Made by a program: the position numbers and the translations under genes. The notes beneath the pieces are model-generated. The model had not been told where the DNA came from, did not search any database, and saw only the letters and a list, made by a program, of their open reading frames with translations. Of a stretch of 64,000 nt of DNA, positions 20,096-30,350 are shown in pieces. Location of the stretch: the NCBI GenBank assembly GCA_951217055.1, contig OX578280.1:15167394-15231393 (forward strand), in the 5' to 3' direction. The first letter of the stretch is position 1; each line of letters starts with the position of its first letter. The DNA comes from Gerris lacustris (Eukaryota > Arthropoda > Insecta > Hemiptera > Gerridae).

Positions 20096-21204
20096 TACAC
20101 GCTAGGTATTGCAATGAGAATATTTGTATCCAAAGTAATAAAACTTCATTTTAACTAGTTTCTAAATTAGGTACTAATAGGTTTGACTATATAAAACACA
20201 AATGGGGTTAGGTACTAAATATGTATGGACTACATAAACCACGTCTAGGTTCGGTACTAAATATGTTTTAATTACATAAATAATTAGTTTTATTTACTGG
20301 GTCACCTTGAAATTAAATTTATTATGAATTTATTGAATTCATTATAAATTTATATTCAATACTAGAAATAAAACTTCCATATAATTTAACATTAAATATA
20401 TTCTATAAAGATTTATGCTAAATAGCAATTATATTTTATCAAATTCTATAAAAATAAAGCTTAAAAAAATATTTCGGACTTTATAACTTGAACTATTTAC
20501 ATAATTTATTTCAAGTACTTCTAAATATTGTAATTAGTGAAGAGGTCTAAAGTACATTAATTAATTAAATATTCTTTTTTTTTTTACTACAAGAGGATTT
20601 AAACACCTGAGCCTACTTGCCTAAAGTAATTTACCAGAGAATAAAAATGCAGATTGGATGTGTTTTTTACGCTGTTAATTATAAGGAGGAAACCTTCGTT
20701 AAATTAAATAAATACATTAAGTAAAAGTTTATTTTTTTTACTCCTTCAAAAAGGTAGTATGTAGAGAAATATAAATTTTTATATCTTTACAGGTTTTAAG
20801 ATCCCTAAACCCAAAAAAGTTTTTTAAGTCAGTTGTCCGTACCGAAGCGTGGAACCTACTACTAATGGACCAATTATCATATCATGTGGAGAAACCGAAA
20901 TTTAAACCTGTTGTACACATTATACATATGTTTATCTAATAATAAAATATGTTATTGTGTTTAAATTTATTATTTTTTTATGAGAATATTTGGTTCAAGT
21001 TAGTCATATCTATTTTTACTTATAATATAAAGAAAGAGGCAAATAAAATAACGTACTATTATAATAATTCTTATAAATAGTATTGAATTTTGACACTCAG
21101 ATTGGCCAATCAACAATTAGACGACCCGTTACCTGCCTGTTCTAGTCCCGGTTCCGGAATTCCTTTGTACGCCCGACCCAGTTCCATCCAGTCAACTTTT
21201 CCTT
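20096..21204. other. AT-rich stretch with a small family B relic
   Basis: Mostly unique AT-rich DNA. At 20790-20880 it shows GGTTTTAAGATCCCTAAACC and GAAGCGTGGAACCTACTACT, a decayed relative of the GTCCAAAA...GCCTGGAGCC part of family B. No gene is visible. Confidence 0.45.
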
Positions 21205-21548
21205 AAGGCTCAACCGCCCTTTGAGGTTAGAAAAATCATTAAAATTAAAATGTTATTGGTTCTAAGAAAGATATCAAAAATCTAATTAATTCTGCACAAT
21301 TTGAGCCCTATTTCAACTCCCTACTACAATAAATACTACAACTATTTCAATACAACGAGTTATATCGTTGTATATAAAAATGGCGCCTCTACTATTTATC
21401 ATAGGAAGTTGAAATAGGGCTCAAATTGTGCAGAATTTAAATTGGGAATGAAGCCTGTACTTAGACTTTTGATATCTTGCTTAGAACAAAAAAAAAAAAA
21501 AAATATATATTAATGTTTTTTCTAACCTCAAAGGGCGGTAGAGCCTAG
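21205..21548. mobile_element. Inverted-repeat MITE, family L
   Basis: The ends match in inverted orientation: GGCTCAACCGCCCTTTGAGG on the left and GGCTCTACCGCCCTTTGAGG read inward from the right. The similarity continues through TTAGAAAAA, GATATCAAAA and TTCTGCACAATTTGAGCCCT on both sides. Total about 340 bp. No target duplication is obvious and there is no frame. Confidence 0.8.
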
Positions 21549-22099
21549 GGGCGATTAGAATAGCCGATCTGATCTCCTTAAATCAGGGCCACGCCCCCTC
21601 GGCCCCAAAATCCGGTCAGGTAAATCGCGTTCCTGGTCACGTTTTAGGGGATAGATGGAGATTCCATCCGACGTAGGGTAGGAAAGTGAGGGAATATAGG
21701 CCCCCACTATTTTACCTTACGAACCCACAGTTACTTCCCTGTCTCCTTAAGCCTTAAGGCGACCTTCAAGCGGGGGAGATTGCGAAGTTTTCTCCCTCCA
21801 CTTGAGACATTTTAAGTGGGCCCAACCTTCTCGAATTCAAAATCCAGTGCTCAGATTAGCTCCCCTCCATAATTGTTAAATATTTCACGCTGATAAAAGT
21901 CAATACAAATTGTAAGAATAGTATAGGGAGCAAATCATATGTATATTTAGTTTTGAAGAAGAAATAAACAGGTTGTTTGAAAAACGAAAATTCAGACTTA
22001 AAATTTTGTTCACTTGTAGGTTAAGCAGTGCATATATTTACCCCCTCCAAAAAATCGAGACATCGGTAGGGGGGAAAGAGGGCGAAGGCCGAAGGCGTT
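21549..22099. other. GC-rich block, then unassigned
   Basis: 21560-21860 is markedly GC-richer than the window (CACGCCCCCTCGGCCCCAAA, GCGGGGGAGATTGCGAAG). It has no long frame and I do not recognise a repeat. It directly follows MITE L; the sequence just before the MITE (21121-21200) is also GC-rich, so the MITE may have split one older GC-rich segment. Confidence 0.4.
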
Positions 22100-22610
22100 T
22101 GTGTCTGTCGTCTGTCTGTTGTCTGTGCAGACACTTGGAGTCTAAACTACGGGACCAATTTTGACTAAATTTGGCTTACATGTTCAGAGAAATCATACTC
22201 CGAGGCGAAATTGAAAAATGCATTGTAGCTCCAAATTTGAGGGCGCTAGCCTTCAAAATCTCTGAATAAAACGGGAAAATTAATTCACGAAAACGATTCC
22301 GATGATTTTTATTTAAAAAAATTCTAAAATGTAGTCCATTCAAATACAAATCTAACGATATAATCCTTTTCCCCGGAAAAAAAATCTAGTTCCTGAGAAA
22401 ATATCTTTAAACGTGGACTGAGAGAGGCCCGGTTCGATTCCCCACCGAAGAGAAGCTACTATTATGGTAAACTTTAATAAAATGTTCAATAATAATTTAA
22501 TATACCAACGATAACTGGAAAATTAATAAATGGAATACGATTAATAAGTTATTATGAACTCGTATATGAGAAAGTTTGTCTGAGTTGTCTCGAACCGATT
22601 TTTAAAGAAT
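22100..22610 (+). repeat. Family B repeat, copy with B-box
   Basis: Starts within the family at CTGTCTGTTGTCTGTGCAGA and runs to GAGTTGTCTCGAACCGATTT. It contains GGCCCGGTTCGATTCCCCAC, again an exact GGTTCGATTCC. The upstream A-box-like position reads TAGTTCCTGAG. The 63-codon frame that enters it (21973-22164) is not a gene. Confidence 0.85.
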
Positions 22611-22984
22611 ATAAAGGTGGTAACACCTGTTGTAAATTAATGCAATACGTATAAGTGGATATTTATTTATGTTTTGGTAATAGATAGATCTATCTATATT
22701 TTAATAATAAGAGAAATTTAAGTTATGTTATACTGTTATACTAATTGAGTTTAGGAACTGAGTATTCTACAAAAAAGGCAACTCAAAATACCTTCATCGG
22801 TGCCACGGCATATTGCCGATTAGCAATAAGAAAGATTTATTATATATTTTAATCCAGTTATATGAATTTATTTAAAAGTTATGTATTATTTGAAAGTTTT
22901 GTATTTTTTATTTGTTTTATTTTTGCAATAAATGGCTATTTATTTATTTATTTATTTTATATTTTAATAATACAGAAACAAATT
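22611..22984. other. AT-rich stretch, nothing recognised
   Basis: TTTA/TTAT-rich DNA with a TATTTATTTATTTATTT run near 22939-22955. No gene or repeat of note. Confidence 0.5.
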
Positions 22985-23243
22985 GCTCATGCAGAAGTGA
23001 AATCAACGGGTGTAGAAGGATGAAATTATTATGGGACCAACAATTATGGGCAAATTATGACATAATGGCTATATAAAAGTTATGGTGGACCGACAGACTG
23101 ACGAGAACAAAAATGTTCCCTAAAGTCTGATACGGATTTCTGTCTAGGCATTTCTGAATTCAGAGACTTATTATTAAAAAAAAGTTATTGTTCATAATAA
23201 TCACATTGTATATGTTACCTTTTGTAAGCTCGGAAGCAATATA
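22985..23243 (+). mobile_element. Family A element, 3' part
   Basis: Contains TATGGGACCAACAATTATGG, AAAAATGTTCCCTAAAGTCT and GGATTTCTGTCT, and ends TGTAAGCTCGGAAGCAA. The hairpin is decayed on its left side. A TA-flanked element starts two bases later, so the junction marks an insertion at its edge. Confidence 0.8.
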
Positions 23244-24057
23244 CAGGGTGCGGGCCAATAAAAAAACCGCACTTTTTTGAACACTTATAGCTCAGCTTCT
23301 GTAGTAGATAGAGATCTACTACAGAAGAAGGGTCTACTACAGGGGGGGTCTTTTCTGGGGTCTGAAACTACATTCTTCTACTTTAAATTTCATATCTAAC
23401 TTTAAAAATTATTGGGTTAAAGCCATGAAAATAGGGTCTGAAAAATAGGGTTTGAAATAGGGTCTTAAAAAAAGTCGTTGCCTGGGTAGTAATCTTGTCT
23501 GGTATACTTTTGATAGAATAAATTACCATATGGTGAAGGGGGGGGGGGGGTTCTTTGTAGGTAAGTGGGAGGAGTCCCTCAGTGTTATAACAAACATTGA
23601 AGATGTGTTAAGCACAATGTTGCCTGAAATCTGGTCAATTCTCTTGCAAGTATTGAATTGCTTGCAAGGAGCGATGGGACGGTGTAACATCTTGCATAAA
23701 CATGTAATTTAGCATTTGATCTTTAATTTCAGGCAAAATTGTGCTTAACTCATCTTCAATGTTTGTTATAACACTGAGGGATTACTCCCACTTACCTACA
23801 AAGACCCCCCCCCCCCCTCCACCATATGGTAATTTATTCTATCAAAACTATCATACCGGACGACTTTTTTTAAGACCCTATTTCAAACCGTCATTGCGTG
23901 GCTTTCTCCCAATCGTTTTTAAAGTTATATATAGTATAGATATGAAATTTGAAGTAGTAGAATGTAGTTTTCAGACCCTGCTAACTCCAGCTCTATCTAC
24001 TACATAAGATGAGCTATAAGTGTTAAAAAAAAGTGCGGTTTTTTTTGGCCCACCCTG
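23244..24057. mobile_element. Inverted-repeat element, 814 bp, TA target
   Basis: The ends read CAGGGTGCGGGCCAATAAAA (left) and CAGGGTGGGCCAAAAAAAAC (right, read inward). They are followed on both sides by CCGCACTTTTTT and ACACTTATAGCTC, with similarity through about 370 bp per arm. TA flanks both ends (23242-23243, 24058-24059). Poly-G near 23538-23549 mirrors poly-C near 23804-23817, next to ACCATATGGT in both arms. Frames at 23530-23712 and 23741-24007 lie in the arms, and no transposase is seen. A non-autonomous Tc1/mariner-like element is the simplest reading. Confidence 0.85.
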
Positions 24058-24096
24058 TACACTTGATCAGTCAATCCTACGGCAATTTATGTAATT

Positions 24097-24605
24097 TAAA
24101 AATAACTAGGTGTGCAATGCATTTGTCTGCTTGCAATATTGAGCTGAGCGTGCATTTTAATCTTAAACAATAAACATTTTTATAAACAACTGAAATCGGA
24201 TCAGAAATAGTAATATTTATCATTTTTAATTAAAAAATTGTTTTTCTATATTATATTTTCTATTTCGGATCGGTTTAGCCGTTTTATGAGGAAACTTTTG
24301 TACCCCATACCTCGTACCTCTGTGTACCAATTTGGACCATTTCAGATTTATACCTTCCTGTGGTTGGTCACATTAACCGTGCCAAATTTTTTGCGGATTG
24401 GTTTAGCCATTTATGAGGAAACGTTTGTACCCCGTACCTTGTACCTCTGTGTACCAATTTGGACCATTTAAGATTTATACCTTCCTGTGGTTGGTCACAT
24501 TAACCGTGCCGAATTTCGAGCGAATCGGTTTAGCCATTCAGGAGGAGTATGCGTCAGAAAAAATGCAAAGTGTAGTATAAGAGCTTCGCTTCGCTCAGCT
24601 CAAAA
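24097..24605 (+). mobile_element. Dispersed element, family H (plus orientation)
   Basis: Begins ACTAGGTGTGCAATGCATTT and ends AGAGCTTCGCTTCGCTCAGC. Compared with 11911-12263 it contains an internal direct duplication of about 120 bp (GTACCTCTGTGTACCAATTT followed by GGACCATTT, at about 24315 and 24440). The 77-codon frame at 24238-24471 spans the duplication and has no family resemblance that I can name. Confidence 0.75.
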
Positions 24606-25621
24606 AATAGAGTGAAACACAAAATGGCTTTGGTTAATAAAGAATATTATTATTTTATTTGGATCTGCACAGAAAAAGGAATCTGCTGGTAATCAAAGAC
24701 TATAAATTTCACCATAATGTATAAAAAAGAAAGAAAACTGGAGAATTCAATCTATTTTCTTTTTTCTAAATCAATCAACTGAATCAACGGTATCACCAGA
24801 ATAATATACTTCAATTTGAAGTCTGAAAGAGGCTTAATTTAAAACCATTTTAATGTAACTGTGTGGGCGAAACAGTTTTTTAAGCTTTTTCATGAATTGA
24901 AATTTCCAAACGATTATTTTTAAAGTGATTCGACATTTTTTTTTATAATTTAAAAAAAATATGGTAATAAATTCTAAGAAACTTGACAAAGGCAGAGATA
25001 AATATATAATTATGTTTACAATTTTATAAAACTTCGACGAATCATTTATAAAAATGAATGTCAAATTGAACTTTTTTTGCAAATTGTAAATTGCATCAGG
25101 CGTCTCATAATCTATAGTTCCAGAATAAAGTTAATATTAAGTATGTATTACTTTATTCACAAATAATAAGATCTACTTTTTTAAGAGACCTATGCGATAC
25201 TTAACTTATTTCTTTAGAACTCAATTACAAGGACTAACTAGGTTCGAACCCCAGAGAAATAAGATATTTTTTTACTAATGACCAAATATTCGATAATATT
25301 CAAAGTTTTCAATTATATATTAAAATAACTTTATTAGTTGCGCTGTATAATTTCAACACGTTTTATGTTTCTTCGCAATTTTAAAAATATCTTGGAAAAA
25401 AGTAGTTTTTATAACGTAAAAATGAATGTCCCAAATTCTTTTGAAATTTTCCAACTTCTTTTGTAAGCTACAAATAACAAACAAGGCTATTTTTTTTTTT
25501 TTTTTCTCTAAATTTAATTTAATTTGTTTTTTGAAGGCTAATTTTATTCTAACGCTATATTATCAATAAAAGATTAAAAAATCAAAAATATTTAATATTT
25601 TTAAAAATAATCTGCCAATAT
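24606..25621. other. AT-rich stretch, no gene recognised
   Basis: Low-complexity AT-rich DNA. A minus-strand B-box-like GGGTTCGAACCTAG occurs near 25232-25245 without a tRNA-like context. The minus-strand frame 24834-25082 (82 codons, Lys/Phe/Ile-rich) has the composition expected by chance in such DNA. Confidence 0.45.
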
Positions 25622-26710
25622 AGTGTGAAAAATTGCTTCCTCGCATCCTATCACATACTTTATTGATGGTATTTTTTTACAACACAATATTTTACTACGT
25701 TTTTATTAGCTTTCATTCTTGTTTGTTTGTTTGTTTGTTTGTTTGTCCGGTACACATCTGGCAATCGATTTCTAACTAACTTCCCGAATAGCTAGACATT
25801 CGAAACTTTTAGCATAGCTCAGAACACGATGACAATGCATTATTTTAATACTTTTAGCCACCTTTCAGCAGAATTTAATTGGTTTTCAGCAAATTTTGCT
25901 GTACGGAAAGTTAGTTCGGAAAATATCCGCAAGTTCTTTTATTTGTTTTGCCATATCCAATATTTACGCAATCTTCATTTTGACGGGACTCAAATTCGTG
26001 ATAGATAAACATTGAATGACAGCAAAACAGGAAATATCGATTATATTATTTCAAATTTATCGATGGCATGCTTTAGATTTGGTGTTGGGGAGATCCGTTG
26101 TACAAAGATTTATCCTTTTATAGGTTTAAGATCTCTCTGGATGGTTGTCATTTATGTGAAGTAAATAAATGCGGAACTATTTTTTTTTTTTCACTAACAT
26201 CATATATTATATAACAATAACAATTATATTATCAACATTACATACGATTCAACAGAAAATTTAAAAACGTAGTATATAAAAAGTTCTTTTTATCTTGAAA
26301 TTTTCTAATTTATTTAATTGTTTCCCCCCACCCCCACCCATTTTAAAATGTGTCAAAATTGTTTGATTTTATAGACGAATTAAAGTATTAATTTAGCAGT
26401 ATTTAATGTACGCAGACGGTTGAAATTAATCTGGGCCTATCGGCAGGTTACTTTCAGAAAACCATCCGAATTTCTTTAAGAATAAGAATAATACTTTAGA
26501 AGATATAGGTATAAGTAAACGCATGGGGAACAAATGGACGTTAAAGGTTACGGTTACAACTTATATGAGATTAACAATGGGCTAATTATGAAACCAATTA
26601 CCAATTACCGCTAATTTCCGAGTCACGGAAAAAAAAAATGTTCCCTGATGTCTGAGACTGATTTCTTTCTTTGAATTTTTGAAATCGGAGACATAAATAG
26701 TATATTATGT
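25622..26710 (+). mobile_element. Family A copy interrupted by family C insertion
   Basis: The left piece (25622-25692) has TTGCTTCCTCGCATCCTATC and ACATACTTTATT, the start region of family A. The right piece (about 26305-26710) has CAGACGGTTGAAATTAATCT, AACAATGGGCTAATTATGA and TGTTCCCTGATGTCTGAGAC. A complete family C element separates them. Its hairpin end is not preserved here. Confidence 0.7.
25693..26301 (+). mobile_element. Family C element, copy 1
   Basis: Ends resemble each other in inverted orientation (TACTACGTTTTTATTAG at the left, TTAAAAACGTAGTATATAA at the right). The right end continues AAAAGTTCTTTTTATCTT as in the other copies. Internal shared blocks are AATCGATTTCTAACTAACTT, TTTCAGCAGAATTTAATTGG and GGAGATCCGTTGTACAAAGA. 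Other copies lie at 31445-32157 and 50731-51390 (both minus) and 59148-59945 (plus). Near the left end there is a TTTG repeat and TCCGGTACA. Confidence 0.8.
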
Positions 26711-26716
26711 TACAAG

Positions 26717-26812
26717 GCTGTGAAGTGAGTTTTTTCTTTACCGCGGCAATTACATTTACTGTCGAGCGAAGCGAGATAGTAAATATTGCCAAGGTAAAGA
26801 AAAAACACTTCA
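26717..26812. repeat. Imperfect hairpin, about 95 bp
   Basis: GAAGTGAGTTTTTTCTTTAC pairs with GTAAAGAAAAAACACTTC. Inside, GGCAAT...TTACT pairs with AGTAAATATTGCC, leaving a small GC-containing loop (GTCGAGCGAAGCGAGA). A short fold-back element or the end of a larger one. No function is visible. Confidence 0.65.
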
Positions 26813-28243
26813 AAGTCGCGTAGCATATGCTATTTTTTCCGAGGTAGCAGACAATGAAAAAACATTAAATATTAATCACTAATCAATATATAATAATAAC
26901 AAATATTAGTACATACTTAAGACTTAAAAAAAGAAACCTTAAAAAGAGGTTACACAATTAGAAAAGATAAATAAAACGCATTGACATCTAGCGGATTTTA
27001 ATCGTACTAGAAGCATTTCTACAAAGACTGCAGCGGTACTAACGGAAGTTTTGACAACTACCCGCCGGACATAAAAAATCTTTTAGTTCCTAGGACGTAA
27101 AAGATTTTTTCTTTACAGCTAGGAGTAATGAAACGATTTTTTTAGTCCACGTAATGAAAAAATGGATTTTAGCTATGTCTTTTAGGCTCTAAAGTTACTA
27201 TTTCACAGCCTACCACGGAAAAAAATTATTTTTGTTCTTCCAAACGATCACAAAGCTTCTGGTACCTCCGGTAAGCTTGGAAGCAAATTATTTAGGGTTT
27301 AAGTCGAGGTAATACCCTCAACTTAATATCTAGAAGCCAATCTAAATATCTAGAAGCCAATCACCCTAAACCTAACAATTTGTTAGAATTTATTGATTTT
27401 AAAAGTTAAAACAACAACAACAATAGCTAAAGTGAAATGGAAATAAATTGAACAAATATTCAGGAGAATTGATACTAAGAAAAAGTTTAAATTATTATCA
27501 TATAGTAGGACAAACTTCGGCAGATTTTTAAATCAGTTAATCGATCGGAATGGGGAATTTCGCATGAAACTCACATCTGCGCTCGTTAATTCGATTGGAT
27601 TGACATTAATTAAACGAAACAAATGGACTTGGGATGAGAGGAAAGCACCCAACTCAATTTTAAACCTATACAAAGACCAGGGATTCGATCCTTCCAGTGT
27701 AGCCAGGTCTCGATTCAAACGAATTGGATTACTCAGTTAGATAAAGCTGTTTCTGGGTGTGAGGGACCTTTATAATAGAATATTTATCAGTTTTAAACTA
27801 AATAAACTCAGGAAGAGGACATGCCTACAGGAATTAGACCGTTACCAAGTAGAACGATGCAAAAATATAAAACGGTTGAAATTAATTAACAGAATGTACT
27901 CGCAGTAAAGTTTTGAGTACAACAATAGAATACCGATCGTAGATAGAATAGAAATTAGGATTTAACTTTGATATAGGTAAGGGTGGTCACACGTTCTCCT
28001 CATTGAAAATGTTTAGAGCAAGAACAAGAACAAACTTTATACATCTAGAGTTACCTTCTCTGACCAAGAGGATGTTTACGCTTTGCATCGGTCAACCTTT
28101 CAAGGGTAAACTCAAATCTATCTTTACCTGTGCATTTTTACCCATCCCTTTAAGGATATATAAAATAATATACTCATCAAAATGCATCAAGACCTACAAA
28201 TAAAACTATTGGTCCAGTAATTAGGTGAAAAAAGAGACGCACG
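26813..28243. other. Unassigned stretch; small family A end at 27230-27300
   Basis: 27230-27300 carries a decayed family A hairpin end (ATCACAAAGCTTCTGGTACC, then CGGTAAGCTTGGAAGC). From 27420 to 28210 the composition is less AT-biased (CATGAAACTCACATCTGCGC, AGTGTAGCCAGGTCTCGATT) and may be part of an unidentified repeat, but I see no long intact frame on either strand. The minus-strand frame 27533-27718 is not recognised. Confidence 0.4.
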
Positions 28244-28732
28244 CCAATAATTACGACAACGTGGGTAATCCAGATGATCAACTACCGACTACCGACCCAA
28301 GCGATATCAGCTACAACACAAAGGTATTTTCATTACAACAGACATAGAAAGATGAGCAGCCTCGCCCTTCTTCTGTCGAGCATTATGAAATATATGAAAA
28401 AGATGAGCAGCCTCGCCCTTCTTCTGTCGAGCATTATGAAATATATGAAAAAGATGAGCAGCCTCGCCCTTCTTCTGTCGAGCATTATGAAATATATGAA
28501 AAAGATGAGCAGCCTCGCCCTTCTTCTGTCGAGTATTATGAAATATATGAAAAAGATGAGCAGCCTCGCCCTTCTTCTGTCGAGTATTATGAAATATATG
28601 AAAAAGATGAGCAGCCTCGCCCTTCTTCTGTCGAGCATTATGAAATATATGAAAAAGATGAGCAGTGTTCGGACCAGGGGGGGTTAGTCCTGACCTGGCC
28701 ACGAACTAGTATGATAGAAATAATAATAAATA
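28244..28732 (+). pseudogene. Relic ORF with 17-residue tandem repeats
   Basis: In the plus frame containing 28351, the sequence reads NNYDNVGNPDDQLPTTDPSD upstream, meets a stop, then gives six tandem copies of DEQPRPSSVEHYEIYEK (51 bp each, 28351-28656), followed by DEQCSDQGGLVLTWPRT before stopping. A relative at 55125-55439 has one such unit and NDVVNDPNEPP upstream of it. I infer this is the reading frame of an unidentified (probably mobile-element) protein whose Pro/Ser/Glu-rich unit expanded. Frames on other phases (28274-28687 plus; 28307-28702 and 28333-28638 minus) exist only because 51 is divisible by three. Confidence 0.55.
28351..28665. repeat. 51-bp tandem array 1 (six units plus a partial)
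   Basis: Units start at 28351, 28402, 28453, 28504, 28555 and 28606, with a 9-bp partial at 28657. They are nearly identical; the main difference is CATTATG versus TATTATG. Contains GATGAGCAGCCTCGCCCTTC and TCTGTCGAGCATTATGAAAT. The same unit forms array 2 about 900 bp downstream. Confidence 0.95.
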
Positions 28733-29562
28733 AATAACACAAAGAGCCAGAGCTAGTGGACTGTAAATAGCTGTATTTTATAAGTCAAAATAAGTATAAA
28801 AGTGAGCCTATTATAATAATAAAATGTGAAATGTAAAAGCTTATAAATTAATATGGAGAGATTAGCTGTGGAGAGCTGAGAAGAGTTGAGCTGAAGTGTA
28901 GCTGCGCTGCAGTTTCTCTCGTGACATGGAGGAGATGGGAAGATCCCGCCAAAGCTGAGCCAAATAACTCTTCTGAACGCCAAAGAAGAGTTAATAAGTA
29001 TAAATATTTGCCTGGAAGCCAGGACAAATGAGCTAACCCAGATACCTGGGTTAACACGCCGAAATAAGTATAAATATTTGCCTGGAAGCCAGAACAAATG
29101 AGCTAACCCAGATAACTAGGATTGACCCGCCGAATAACAACATAAAAATAAATAAAAGCCAATTGCTTGCTTTGAGTCAACTCAACTTCCACTTAAACTA
29201 ATCTCTGTCCAATGCCGAAGAACATATTAAAGAAAAATCTAAATTTACCTGGCATCCAGGATAAATAAATTAAACCTGGATGCCAGGGACAACTAGCACT
29301 CACAAGGGTTCTTAATCACACGGTCATGCTTGCTAGCAGAGAAACAACAACAGACTAAAATAATTTCTTCATAGCTCTTGGAGGTGGATGTGAAGAATGA
29401 CTGAACCTGGGTTTAAGGTTATGATGCGTAGCGGGTCTAGTATCTAGACGGATTTATTACATAAACTGTATAAAATATAACATATTCCTATTAATTGATA
29501 CACATAAAAGGATTTCAAAATGTCCTATATAAAATAGAAAAAAAGGAGTTCAGGTTGTCCTG
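28733..29562. repeat. Segment between the two arrays, with short duplications
   Basis: Contains a direct repeat of about 77 bp: TAAGTATAAATATTTGCCTG followed by GAAGCCAGGACAAATGAGC at about 28997, again at about 29066. Two inverted halves TTACCTGGCATCCAGGATAA and CCTGGATGCCAGGGAC lie at about 29250-29290. Minus-strand frames 28753-29097 and 28848-29057 cross the duplication and are not supported. No gene. Confidence 0.6.
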
Positions 29563-29895
29563 AACAAGCAGCCTCGCCCTTCTTCTGTAGAGCATTATGA
29601 AATATATGGGAAAGATGAGCAGCCTCGCCCTGCTTCTGTCGAGTATTATGAAATATATGAAAAAGATGAGCAGCCTCGCCCTTCTTCTGTCGAGCATTAT
29701 GAAATATATGAAAAAGATGAGCAGCCTCGCCCTGCTTCTGTCGAGCATTATGAAATATATGGGAAAGATGAGCAGCCTCGCCCTGCTTCTGTCGAGCATT
29801 ATGAAATATATGAGAAAGATGAGCAGCCTCGCCCTGCTTCTGTCGAGCATTCTGAAATATATGAGAAAGATGAGCAGCCTCGCCCCTTCTTCTGT
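29563..29895 (+). repeat. 51-bp tandem array 2 (about six units)
   Basis: Same unit as array 1, starting at about 29563 and then at 29614, 29665, 29716, 29767 and 29818, with a partial at 29869. Four units read CCCTGCTTCTG (Ser to Ala in the relic frame DEQPRPASVEYYEIYEK), the first reads TCTGTAGAG and one reads CATTCTG. It is more diverged than array 1, so the two arrays have evolved separately. The last unit ends in CCCCTTCTTCTGTCTTGGAA. Confidence 0.95.
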
Positions 29896-29924
29896 CTTGG
29901 AATTTTTTTAATCGGAAACTAAAT

Positions 29925-29984
29925 ATTTTTGTTCTTCAAAATAATTACATAGCTTCCGTTACCTTCGGTAAGCTCGGAAGCAAT
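29925..29984 (+). mobile_element. Family A element, 3' hairpin end
   Basis: ATAATTACATAGCTTCCGTT then ACCTTCGGTAAGCTCGGAAG: a well-preserved terminal hairpin (GCTTCC/GGAAGC outer, TTACC/GGTAA inner). Only the last 60 bp or so are present, adjoining block J. Confidence 0.8.
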
Positions 29985-30350
29985 AAGAAAGTGAATAAAA
30001 AATACAGGAGTTGTAATTTAAGATAAGAAGTAAATAGAGTGATTGCAGTATTGAAATTCAAAGCCAGGATATATAAAACATTGAAACGTCCTACCACTTA
30101 TCCATGTGAATTATTTAGCAAACACGCACCCAGTGTATAATCAATTATTCATGGGGTCACCTGCATGGCGGTTCTTCAATAAGTAATCCGTGTTTCTAAT
30201 AAAAACCGATTTCTTTTGCGCATTTTTAATTTTTAAATCCTATTTTTCTTATTCTACAGAAAAGGCATCGCGTAGCTCGAATAAGTGAAATTATTCTTCT
30301 TTTAAAGTAATAATAAAATCAAATAAAGAAGAAAAATCTTGTTTCTTTTT
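29985..30350 (+). repeat. Duplicated block J (plus orientation)
   Basis: Inverse of 18170-18522, with AAAGCCAGGATATATAAAAC, TTATCCATGTGAATTATTT and GGGGTCACCTGCATGGCGGT. It ends in AAGAAGAAAAATCTTGTTTC, corresponding to GAAACAAGATTTTTCTTC at 18160. The two are 11 kb apart and inverted, so intrastrand pairing is possible. Confidence 0.75.

Noticed and set aside
23741..24007. 88-codon frame with Pro-rich segment (TKTPPPPPPYGN)
   Set aside because: Lies in the right arm of the TA-flanked inverted element and the prolines come from the poly-C tract; the left arm encodes nothing comparable.
25230..25250. B-box-like GGGTTCGAACC on the minus strand
   Set aside because: No A-box at a suitable distance and no foldable tRNA cloverleaf.
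28274..28702. Long frames MSSLALLLSSIMKYMKK (plus) and HIFHNARQKKGEAAHLF (minus)
   Set aside because: Alternative phases of the 51-bp array. Comparison with 55125-55439 favours the DEQPRPSSVEHYEIYEK frame as the ancestral one.
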